DNA from: DASXTB01 sp036505615 | GTDB lineage: Bacteria > Acidobacteriota > UBA6911 > JACQSX01 | Assembly: GCA_036505615.1 (NCBI GenBank) | Contig: DASXTB010000140.1 | Span: 1-19,138 of the forward strand | Direction of reading: 5' to 3' | DNA: 19,138 nucleotides | Shown: positions 12,993 through 19,138 of the stretch, piece after piece | Layout of the letters: every line of letters starts with the position of its first letter | Numbering within the stretch: the stretch's first letter is position 1 | Position numbers and translations under genes: made by a program | The notes under the pieces: generated by a model | Seen by the model: the letters and a program-made list of their open reading frames with translations, nothing else | The model's database searches: none | What the model was told of the DNA's origin: nothing

Positions 12993-13463
12993 ATGTCAAT
13001 TCAGGTCCGCCATTTTCAGGATCCCGACTTTCCGGAGTTACTAAGAATCGACCAGGCCTGTTTTGAGCCTGGGATTGCGTATGACGAACCGGCGTTGGAT
13101 TACTTTGTCCGCAGGGTCTTCAGCCACACCCTGGTGCTGGTCGACGATTCGCAAATTCTGGGCTTCGGCGTGGCGGCCGTGACTAGATCCAGGGGAAGAT
13201 TGCCAGCCGGCCACATCATAACGCTCGACCTGCTGCCTGAGGCCCGAGGCAAGGGGTATGGCCGGATTTTGCTGCAACAGTTGGAGTCGCTGCTCGAGCA
13301 AGATGGCGCCGTCACGGTGATCCTGGAAGTAGACGTCCGAAACACTCAGGCCATCGGTTTCTATCGGAAGATGGGATACCGACAGGAGCGAATCTTGAGG
13401 AATTACTACGGGGAAAAAAGGGATGCCCTTCGAATGTCGCGGCAGCGAAAAGCTGGCTGCTGA
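12993..13463 (+). CDS. GNAT-family N-acetyltransferase (RimI-like)
   Basis: A 156-residue single-domain acetyltransferase. The N-terminal helix region is IQVRHFQDPDFPELLRIDQ-ACF. The GNAT acetyl-CoA motif is HIITLDLLPEARGKGYGRIL (R-G-K-G-Y-G pyrophosphate loop). It is followed by VILEVDVRNTQAIGFYRKMG, the N-x-x-A-x-x-F-Y-x-x-x-G-Y signature of RimI-type enzymes, and RILRNYYGEKRDALRM. It transfers acetyl from acetyl-CoA to an amino group, perhaps a protein N-terminus. Context gives no target. The start has no Shine-Dalgarno sequence; the short divergent spacer suggests a leader of only a few tens of bases. Confidence 0.9.
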   Translation: MSIQVRHFQDPDFPELLRIDQACFEPGIAYDEPALDYFVRRVFSHTLVLVDDSQILGFGVAAVTRSRGRLPAGHIITLDLLPEARGKGYGRILLQQLESLLEQDGAVTVILEVDVRNTQAIGFYRKMGYRQERILRNYYGEKRDALRMSRQRKAGC

Positions 13464-13577
13464 AGCGGCGGTTTCGCTGATTTGAAAGCTGACGCAGGCT
13501 GCTCGTTGTCGTGGACGTGATACAGGTCCGTGAAATCTGGTTTTTTTAACCACTTTTTTGCGGGGTTCCCACAACAC

Positions 13578-13655
13578 CAAACCCGGAGGGTTTGCAGAGT
13601 ATAGCCGGCGGCGCCGGTTGGCCATTCCCCGAGTACCAATCGCCCTGAAAGGGCA
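13578..13655. repeat. Dispersed-type GC-rich repeat with two small hairpins
   Basis: It contains the hairpins AACCCGGAGGGTT (13580-13592) and GCCCTGAAAGGGC (13642-13654) with AGCCGGCGGCGCCGG between, followed by an AAGAATTTTTT run. From memory, sequences with GCCCTGAAAGGGC-x-A-x-AGAA wording are dispersed in Acidobacteriota and Planctomycetes genomes; not verified here. A TGGTTTTTTTAACCA box lies upstream at about 13541-13555. Confidence 0.5.
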
Positions 13656-13718
13656 CAAGAATTTTTTGGCAAATTTGAAGTCAAGCCCCTCCTCCCAGGA
13701 ACAGGTGTGGTCAATTCC

Positions 13719-13898
13719 CTAGGCGTTCTCCGTTCCGGGCTTCTCAACGTGAAAGCCGGCGTTCATCGGCCATATTACTTGATTCGGTTTCTGACAGTGA
13801 GGGCACAACACCGTTTGCGGAACTTCTCTGGAGCGTCCTGCCTCTCCCTGGATAACAAACTTCTTTCTGCACTTGGTGCAGGTAAGTGACTTTTTCAT
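13719..13898 (-). CDS. Small zinc-ribbon protein, 59 residues
   Basis: From ATG 13898, with AGGA six bases before it, to the stop at 13719. The protein starts MKKSLTCTKCRKKFVIQGEA and has a second pair in VLCPHCQKPNQVIWP, giving C-x2-C...C-x2-C, one zinc ribbon of the MJ0042/FmdB general type. The basic region between the pairs (GRSREVP) suits nucleic-acid or protein contact. The open frame upstream to 14096 runs through repeat DNA and is not used. Function unknown. It stands alone between two plus-strand genes. The geneless stretch 13899-14213 beyond it holds the GCTGAGAG inverted array and no gene that I can see. Confidence 0.75.
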   Translation of the reverse strand: MKKSLTCTKCRKKFVIQGEAGRSREVPQTVLCPHCQKPNQVIWPMNAGFHVEKPGTENA

Positions 13899-14054
13899 GA
13901 GTCCTAATTTTAGCTCAACCGAGCCGCGCGCGTCAGCAAGCGGACTTTCCGCACACCGATTATTTCCAGAATGGAGTGAAAAAATATTCATGGATGTTGA
14001 CAAGAATTTATGAATAATCCGGGCTAGTGCACTGTTACAACAGATTCGGAATAT

Positions 14055-14200
14055 CAGCCAGCCAGCTCTCAGCTGCTGTAAGCACTCAGCCACCAACGGA
14101 CTGAAACGCGATGTTTAAGAACTGAAAAGCTACGAGCCGCTGAAAGCTGAGAGCCGAGAGCTGAAGGCTGAGAGCTGGCAGCTAAGAGCCGATCGCTGAC
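14055..14200. repeat. GCTGAGAG short-period array with inverted arms
   Basis: The left arm (about 14055-14090) reads CAGCTCTCAGCTGCTG, the right arm (about 14130-14200) reads GCTGAGAGCCGAGAGCTGAA and AGCTGGCAGCTAAGAGCC, i.e. the same words on opposite strands. A core of about 40 bases separates them. It ends 13 bases before the start of the first aldehyde dehydrogenase. Confidence 0.65.
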
Positions 14201-14213
14201 GAGACCGGACTTT

Positions 14214-15686
14214 ATGAAGCACCAATGGGTTGGAGGCAAATACCTGAAATCCAACGGCGGCCAGATTCCCGTTATCAATCCCGCCACCGAAGAAATCATT
14301 GACAAGGTGCCGCGAGGCACCGCTGAAGACGCCAACCTCGCAGTGGCGGCGGCGCGCACAGCTTTTAAGTCGTGGCGGTGGGTTCCGGGGGTCGAAAAGG
14401 CTGCCATGCTTCACGCCGTCGCGCGCACTATTCGAGACCGGCAGCGGGAACTGGCCACCTTGATGACAAAAGAAGGCGGCAAGCCGTTCTGTGAGAACCG
14501 CGACGAAGTCGACTGGACTTCAGCCTGCTTTGATTATTACGCCGAAGTCGGCCGCAACTCCCGGGGCAACTCCATTCCACCGGTGTTTCCGCACCAAGTC
14601 AATTTCACGGTCAAGGAGCCCTACGGCGTAGTGGCCGCGATTATCCCCTGGAACTATCCGCTTTTACTGCTCTCTTGGAAAGTCGCTCCCGCGCTGGCAG
14701 CCGGAAATACAGTAATCATCAAGCCGAGCGAGGAGACGCCGCTGGCAACACTGGCGCTTGCCGAAGCCTTCGCGGAGCTTCCTGCAGGCGCAGTCAACAT
14801 CGTCACCGGTTACGGCGAAGAAATCGGAGAGGCGCTGGTTACTCATCCGGGCACAGATTTGATTGCACTGACCGGGTCGGTCGACACCGGCAAGCGCATC
14901 GGCCAGCTCTGCGCGGCCCAGGTGAAGAAGGCGCACCTGGAGCTGGGAGGCAATGACCCGTTTATCGTATGCAGCGACGCGGACCTAGAAATCGCCAGCC
15001 GTGCGGCCTGTTGGGCCGCCTATCTGAACACGGGACAGGTGTGCACGGGCGCAAAACGCTTCTATATCTTTGACGATATCGCCGATGCGGTTACCCGGCG
15101 TGTCGTCAAGTTCACCAAACAGCTTAAGCTTGGCAGTGGCCTCGATCCGACGACAGACATTGGTCCGATAATCAATGCCGTTCAGCTTGAGGACATTCAC
15201 TCGCGCGTCCAAGATGCCGCAGGTCAGGGCGCACGGATTCTGTGCGGCGGCCGGCGCTCCTCTAAGTTCAAAAAGGGATTCTTCTACGAGCCCACCGTTA
15301 TGGTGAACGTGCGGCAGGATATGCGCCTGGTGCAGACGGAGACTTTCGGGCCCATCCTTCCTATCATGCGTGTCTCCGGAATCGATGAGGCCATTGAGCT
15401 GGCCAACGACAGCGGCTACGGACTGGGCGCCAGCATCTACACAAACAATATGGAGTGGGCGATGAAAGCCATGGAGCGCGTCACTGCCGGCACTTTCTGG
15501 ATCAACGACCCGCTTACAGACAACGAGGCAGGACCGTTTGGCGGGATGCGCCAGACCGGACATTCGCGCGAGTTAGGGGAAGAAGGCCTGGACGAATTTC
15601 GAGAGACAAAGCACGTCCATCTGGATTATAAGCAGGAAATTAAGCCCTACTGGTATCCGTATTCGAAGTACAACAAGCGCTCCTAG
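14214..15686 (+). CDS. NAD(P)-dependent aldehyde dehydrogenase 1
   Basis: A 490-residue enzyme of the ALDH superfamily, complete. It has the N-terminal oligomerisation start (WVGGKYLKSNGGQIPVINPA), IPWNYPLLL with Asn147, LELGGNDPF with the general base Glu243, NTGQVCTGAKR with nucleophile Cys277, and ETFGPILPI with Glu376. Closest in look to betaine-aldehyde, aminobutyraldehyde or succinate-semialdehyde dehydrogenases, oxidising an aldehyde to the acid in the cytoplasm. The tail KPYWYPYSKYNKRS extends past the usual end. No Shine-Dalgarno is visible before ATG 14214, which follows a repeat array. It heads a same-strand group with ALDH 2 and the GabT-type aminotransferase. Confidence 0.95.
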   Translation: MKHQWVGGKYLKSNGGQIPVINPATEEIIDKVPRGTAEDANLAVAAARTAFKSWRWVPGVEKAAMLHAVARTIRDRQRELATLMTKEGGKPFCENRDEVDWTSACFDYYAEVGRNSRGNSIPPVFPHQVNFTVKEPYGVVAAIIPWNYPLLLLSWKVAPALAAGNTVIIKPSEETPLATLALAEAFAELPAGAVNIVTGYGEEIGEALVTHPGTDLIALTGSVDTGKRIGQLCAAQVKKAHLELGGNDPFIVCSDADLEIASRAACWAAYLNTGQVCTGAKRFYIFDDIADAVTRRVVKFTKQLKLGSGLDPTTDIGPIINAVQLEDIHSRVQDAAGQGARILCGGRRSSKFKKGFFYEPTVMVNVRQDMRLVQTETFGPILPIMRVSGIDEAIELANDSGYGLGASIYTNNMEWAMKAMERVTAGTFWINDPLTDNEAGPFGGMRQTGHSRELGEEGLDEFRETKHVHLDYKQEIKPYWYPYSKYNKRS

Positions 15687-15898
15687 TCCGTGGTCCGTTG
15701 TCAGTTGCCTGTAGCCCGTAGCCCATGGTCCGCTACTGTTAGTTCAGGGTTGGCCGTCGACGTTCAGCGGCCGTTACCACGGGGGGTGGCCGGTCGGGCT
15801 TTACCGCGAGCAATTCATGAATCATCGGGAAAACCTAACCACTGACACTTAGACCACGGATGACGGACAACTGACAACAGACCGAGGACAACCGACAG
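15687..15898. repeat. GTCCGTGGTCCGTTGTCAG array, inverted arms around a unique core
   Basis: It begins on the base after the TAG stop of ALDH 1. The left arm (to about 15735) has GTCCGTGGTCCGTTGTCAGT. The right arm (about 15838-15898) has GACCACGGATGACGGACAAC and TGACAACAGACCGAGGACAA, the same words inverted. The ~100-base core contains GGCCGTTACCACGGGGGGTG and no gene. The right arm runs up to the ribosome site (GGGAG) of ALDH 2. Confidence 0.7.
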
Positions 15899-15905
15899 GG
15901 AGCGT

Positions 15906-17369
15906 ATGAAAACCTACAAGAACTATGTCAATAACGAATGGGTGGACGCCGCCGAGAAGCGGACACTGGTCAACCCTGCCACGGGAGAACCAATGGCAGT
16001 TGTTCCCGAGTCGAATAAGAAGGAGGTGGAGCACGCAGTCCAGGCAGCGCGTGAGGCGTTCGACAGCGGACCGTGGCGGGAGACGACAGCCCAGCATCGC
16101 GGCCGCATTCTTTTTGCCATGGCAGATCTGGTGCGCAGGAACGCCGCGTCGCTTGCCGAGCTCGAGACGCGCAACTGTGGCAAGCCTATCGTTGAAAGCG
16201 AAATGGACATTGCCGACACCGCTTCCTGCCTGGAATACTACGGTGGCCTGGCGACCAAGATTCACGGCGAGACGCTGCCGGTGCCCGACAACGCGCTCAA
16301 TTTTACGTTGAAAGAGCCTGTAGGTGTCGCCGGTCTTATTGTCCCTTGGAATTACCCACTGATGCTCGCTGCCTGGAAACTGGGACCCGCGCTGGCCGCC
16401 GGTTGCACTGTAGTACTCAAGCCAGCCGAGGAAACCCCGCTCACTTCCCTTGAATTTGCCCGCCTGGTGCAAAAACAGATACCAGACCTTCCGCCCGGGG
16501 TGCTCAATGTGGTCAGCGGCGAAGGAACGACGGCCGGTCGTGCTTTGGTAGAATCGCAGGGTGTTGACAAGATTTCCTTCACCGGCGGGACAAACACGGG
16601 CCGCGACATCCTGCGGAGCATCGCCGCCTCTCATCTAAAGAAGGTATCGCTGGAGCTTGGCGGCAAATCACCCAACATTTTCTTTGCCGACGCGGACCTC
16701 GACGCGGCTACCGACGGGGCGCTGTTCGGCGTCTTTATCAATCAAGGAGAAGTTTGTTCCGCCGGATCGCGGGTGTTGATTCAACAAGACATTTACAAGA
16801 AATTTCTCAAGCGAATGAAGGACAAGACCAAACGCATTAAACTCGGAGATCCGCTCAATCGCGGAACTAAGATGGGCCCCCTGGTCAGCAGCGAACATCT
16901 AAAGAAAGTCACCGGCTATCTGGAACTGGGGAAGAAGGAAGCCAAGTTGATTGCAGGTGGCGGAATTCCAAAGTCAGCGAAGCTGAAGAATGGCTACTTC
17001 GTTGAGCCCACCGTGTTTGAGACCGACAACACGACCCGCATCGCGCGCGAGGAAATTTTTGGTCCAGTGGTAGCCTGCATCCCGTTCAAGAACGAAGTCG
17101 ACGCTGTCCGCATCGCTAATGACACTCCTTATGGCTTGGCGGCGGCAGTCTGGTCGCGCGACATTTTCAAGTGCCTGAACGTGGTAAGGAATCTGCGCGC
17201 AGGCATCGTCTGGGTCAACACCATGCAACCTTGCTACGTGGAATCCCCCTGGGGCGGCTATAAGCAAAGCGGGCAGGGACGCGAGCTCGGCCTGCATGGC
17301 GTGGAAGAGTTTCTGGAGACCAAACAGGTGCATATCAACTTGAGTGAGAAGCCAATCGGCTGGTACTAA
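15906..17369 (+). CDS. NAD(P)-dependent aldehyde dehydrogenase 2 (betaine/aminobutyraldehyde dehydrogenase-like)
   Basis: A complete 487-residue ALDH. Motifs: YVNNEWVDAAEKRTLVNPAT at the N-terminus, VPWNYPLML with Asn149, FTGGTNTGRDI (Rossmann/NAD loop), SLELGGKSPNIFF with Glu250, FINQGEVCSAGSRV with Cys284, and EEIFGPVVA with Glu383. The C-S-A-G-S-R context and the P-W-G-G-Y-K-Q-S-G-x-G-R-E end are typical of betaine-aldehyde and gamma-aminobutyraldehyde dehydrogenases. GGGAG lies four bases before ATG 15906. Next to a GabT-type transaminase it could oxidise the semialdehyde product or make the amino acid upstream; the two ALDHs may catalyse the two steps. It is only about 40% like its neighbour by eye, so not a recent duplicate. 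Confidence 0.95.
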   Translation: MKTYKNYVNNEWVDAAEKRTLVNPATGEPMAVVPESNKKEVEHAVQAAREAFDSGPWRETTAQHRGRILFAMADLVRRNAASLAELETRNCGKPIVESEMDIADTASCLEYYGGLATKIHGETLPVPDNALNFTLKEPVGVAGLIVPWNYPLMLAAWKLGPALAAGCTVVLKPAEETPLTSLEFARLVQKQIPDLPPGVLNVVSGEGTTAGRALVESQGVDKISFTGGTNTGRDILRSIAASHLKKVSLELGGKSPNIFFADADLDAATDGALFGVFINQGEVCSAGSRVLIQQDIYKKFLKRMKDKTKRIKLGDPLNRGTKMGPLVSSEHLKKVTGYLELGKKEAKLIAGGGIPKSAKLKNGYFVEPTVFETDNTTRIAREEIFGPVVACIPFKNEVDAVRIANDTPYGLAAAVWSRDIFKCLNVVRNLRAGIVWVNTMQPCYVESPWGGYKQSGQGRELGLHGVEEFLETKQVHINLSEKPIGWY

Positions 17370-17544
17370 GGTCATCGGTCATCGGACACCGGTCACCGGT
17401 CATCAGGTCAAAGGTCAGCAGGTCCACAGGTTTGCAAGTCAAAACTGATTGGGACTTGATGACCTGCGGACCTGATCACCTGTGGACCTGATGACCGGTG
17501 ACTGGTAACCGATGACCGATGACCGATGGCTGATGACCGGTGAC
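17370..17544. repeat. Giant palindromic GGTCATC array (hairpin arms of about 78 nt)
   Basis: It starts on the base after the TAA stop of ALDH 2. Bases 17370-17447 and the reverse complement of 17445-17524 align almost throughout (shared words GGTCATCGGTCATCGG, GTCACCGGTCATCAGGTC, GCAGGT, CAAGTC), so the transcript can fold on itself with practically no loop. About 20 more bases of the same words follow, then TTTTTG at 17545-17550. The gabT-like ATG is 31 bases beyond. Confidence 0.85.
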
Positions 17545-17575
17545 TTTTTGTTGCTTCTCCAATACCCGACTTTCT

Positions 17576-18898
17576 ATGCCTACTATCTCTCTGAAGACTC
17601 CAATCCCCGGTCCTCGGAGCCAGGCGCTGCTGGCTCGGCGCAAAGCGGCTGTCCCCCAAGGGCCATTTCATCTGGCGCCCATTTTTATTCAGCGAGCTGA
17701 CGGAGCAACCGTCACCGATGTTGATGGTAATGTCCTGCTCGATTTCACCGGCGGCCTGGGCACGCTCAATGTGGGCCACGGCAACACAAAGGTTGTCGAA
17801 GCGGTTACCGACCAAGCGCGCAAGTTTCTACACACATGCTTTCACATTGCTATGTACGAGCCTTACGTGGCACTGGCCGAAAAGCTCAATGAAATTACTC
17901 CCGGCAATTTCCTCAAGAAGACTCTGCTGCTCAACAGCGGCGCCGAGGCCGTCGAAAATGCCGTCAAGATCGCGCGCTATTTTACCGGACGGCCCGCCAT
18001 CATTGGCTTTGAGCACGGTTTTGCCGGCCGCACCCTTCTGGCAATGTCGCTCACCAGCAAAGTCATGCCATACAAGTACGGCTTCGGGCCGTTTGCGCCG
18101 GAAATTTACCGCCTTGCGTATCCTTACTTCTATCGAAGCAATTTCAGCGACGAAAAAATATTCGTCGATTTTGCGATTGATCAGATGCACCAGTTTTTTG
18201 ACACGCAAGTTGATCCAAAGCACGTGGCTTGCGTGGTGATAGAACTGGTACTGGGCGAGGGAGGCTTTGTCGTCGCCCCGGTTCGTTATGTGAAAGCAAT
18301 TGCAGATTTTTGCAAGTCTCACGGGATTCTTCTGGTCGTTGATGAGATTCAGACCGGCTTTGCCCGCACCGGACGCCTGTTTGCCATGGAACACTATGGC
18401 ATTGAAGCGGATCTGATCACTGTGGCCAAGTCGCTCGGTGGCGGAATGCCGGTCTCGGCCGTAACCGGCCGCGCCGAGATCATGGACAGCGTTCATGTGG
18501 GCGGGCTCGGCGGAACTTATGGAGGAAACCCGCTCGCCTGCGCCGCGGCGCTGGCCACAATCGAGCAAATCCAAAAACTGAAGCTCGTGGAACGCGCGCA
18601 GCAGATCGGCGGGAATCTGCGCGAACGCCTGGCGCACTGGCAGACTCAAAACCAGCAGGTCGGCGAAGTCAGAGGATTGGGCGCGATGATGGCTGTGGAA
18701 TTTGTCGAAGACCGCAAGACAAAGACGCCTGCTAAGGAATATACATTAAGCCTGATCAAGCGCATCCTGGATCACGGCGTAATAGTTATTTATGCCGGCA
18801 CCTACAACAACGTGCTTCGATTTTTGGTGCCACTGGTAATTACAGACGAGCAACTTGAGGAAGGCCTGGCGGTGATTGAGGGGCTGCTAGAATCGTGA
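17576..18898 (+). CDS. gabT: Class III PLP aminotransferase, 4-aminobutyrate aminotransferase type
   Basis: A 440-residue protein from ATG 17576; a possible start at 17540 lies next to repeat DNA and adds non-homologous residues. Class III features: LLLNSGAEAVENAVKIAR (PLP phosphate loop, 120-133), FEHGFAGRTLLAMSLT (substrate/PLP stacking, 145-160), VVDEIQTGFARTG with Asp256, and TVAKSLGGGMPVSAV with the Schiff-base Lys285. The length and GGTYGGNPLACAAAL match GabT. It moves the omega-amino group of GABA, or a similar omega-amino acid, to 2-oxoglutarate in the cytoplasm. The usual I-E-P-V/I-x-G-E-G-G motif reads I-E-L-V-L-G-E-G-G, Leu for Pro at 224. Omega-amino acids other than GABA are possible substrates. 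Confidence 0.9.
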   Translation: MPTISLKTPIPGPRSQALLARRKAAVPQGPFHLAPIFIQRADGATVTDVDGNVLLDFTGGLGTLNVGHGNTKVVEAVTDQARKFLHTCFHIAMYEPYVALAEKLNEITPGNFLKKTLLLNSGAEAVENAVKIARYFTGRPAIIGFEHGFAGRTLLAMSLTSKVMPYKYGFGPFAPEIYRLAYPYFYRSNFSDEKIFVDFAIDQMHQFFDTQVDPKHVACVVIELVLGEGGFVVAPVRYVKAIADFCKSHGILLVVDEIQTGFARTGRLFAMEHYGIEADLITVAKSLGGGMPVSAVTGRAEIMDSVHVGGLGGTYGGNPLACAAALATIEQIQKLKLVERAQQIGGNLRERLAHWQTQNQQVGEVRGLGAMMAVEFVEDRKTKTPAKEYTLSLIKRILDHGVIVIYAGTYNNVLRFLVPLVITDEQLEEGLAVIEGLLES

Positions 18899-19138
18899 AT
18901 TTGGGGAGGAGGGAGGGGGGAGTGGGAGAGTGGGTGAGTGGGAGAGTGGGAGAGTGGGGGAGTTAGAGAATGGGGTTAACTGAATGACGGGAGGCTTAGA
19001 GCGTTGCGAGAAGTCGATCTACTTAACGGCTCTGCGTGTCACCCGCTCTCCCACTCTCCCGCTCTTCCACTCAAGAATCCCCCGCTCTCCCACTCCCCCG
19101 TTCTCCCGCTCCCCCTCTCACCCACTCTCCCACTCACC
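18899..19138. repeat. GGGAGAGT array with inverted arms around a unique core (runs off window)
   Basis: Within a few bases of the TGA stop of the gabT-like gene begins GGGGAGGAGGGAGG and GTGGGAGAGTGGGAGAGTGG (to about 18960). A core of roughly 80 bases without repeats follows, then the same words inverted, CCCGCTCTCCCACTCTCCCG and CTCTCACCCACTCTCCCACT, from about 19040 to the window end. Strong purine/pyrimidine strand asymmetry in each arm; no gene. Confidence 0.7.

Noticed and set aside
13997..14002. Perfect TTGACA -35 hexamer upstream of ALDH 1
   Set aside because: No acceptable -10 box occurs 16-19 bases downstream, and the GCTGAGAG array lies between it and the gene.
13899..14096. N-terminal extension of the 59-residue zinc-ribbon gene
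   Set aside because: The extension is translated from spacer and repeat DNA, while AGGA precedes the ATG at 13898 where the zinc-ribbon sequence begins.
15849..16634. Long minus-strand open frame (261 codons) opposite ALDH 2
   Set aside because: It lies antisense to a complete, motif-confirmed aldehyde dehydrogenase, has no recognisable domain, and reads as a codon-bias shadow.
17370..17544. CRISPR array
   Set aside because: Units are 7-9 bases, degenerate and contiguous, without equal-length spacers or constant repeats; the arms are inverted; no cas genes nearby.
17828..18649. Minus-strand open frame of 273 codons opposite gabT
   Set aside because: Antisense to the PLP-binding core of a well-supported aminotransferase, with no domain-like sequence or ribosome site.

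Overview
The window looks like a chromosomal segment of a soil-type Acidobacteriota (Koribacter/Terriglobia-like). This is inferred from moderate GC, a MacB/FtsX-type permease, twin-arginine beta-propeller proteins, an S9A prolyl oligopeptidase, small zinc-ribbon proteins, and intergenic DNA full of short-period degenerate repeats. No rRNA, tRNA, CRISPR array, phage or transposase gene is visible. The taxonomic call rests on gene style only.

Layout. 1-981: 3' end of an ABC permease gene. 1146-1481: small exported hypothetical. 1748-3879 (minus): a Tat-exported beta-propeller, a VOC (glyoxalase-fold) protein and a HAD phosphatase. 4115-5373 (plus): an ECF sigma factor overlapping a small one-helix membrane protein, then a four-helix membrane protein. 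5482-7020 (minus): an NHLRC2-like thioredoxin/NHL protein. 7184-12932 (minus): prolyl oligopeptidase, DUF962/Mpo1-like membrane protein, alpha/beta hydrolase, a 59-residue CPXCG protein, a zinc-ribbon protein and a TPR lipoprotein-like or secreted protein. 12993-13463 (plus): GNAT acetyltransferase. 13719-13898 (minus): 59-residue zinc ribbon. 14214-18898 (plus): two aldehyde dehydrogenases and a GabT-type aminotransferase, probably one catabolic unit for GABA, polyamine-derived or related omega-amino compounds.

Main discovery candidate: the NHLRC2-like gene is open from an ATG at 7020 except for one in-frame TGA at 6897-6895. The TGA falls exactly on the first cysteine of the catalytic CxxC motif (family motif W-T-Y-x-C-I-N-C; here W-T-Y-G-UGA-I-N-C). 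A 5-bp hairpin with G in the second loop position starts its loop 22 nt downstream, which fits the published minimal bacterial SECIS description. The simplest reading is a selenocysteine (UxxC) thioredoxin/NHL selenoprotein. A conventional gene caller would start at the GTG at 6831 and lose the catalytic part of the thioredoxin domain.

Second theme: intergenic DNA is occupied by short-period degenerate repeat arrays with different unit words (GGTCATC, GTCCGTGGTCCGTTG, GCTGAGAG, GGGAGAGT, ATTCGTC, CTGCCTTCCG and others). In the ALDH-ALDH-gabT region four consecutive spacers have the same architecture: two arms in opposite orientation, three of them around a unique core. The element at 17370 starts on the base after a stop codon and makes an almost complete hairpin with arms of about 78 nt. 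Elsewhere repeats supply the stop codons and C-terminal residues of neighbouring genes (NHLRC2-like and DUF962).
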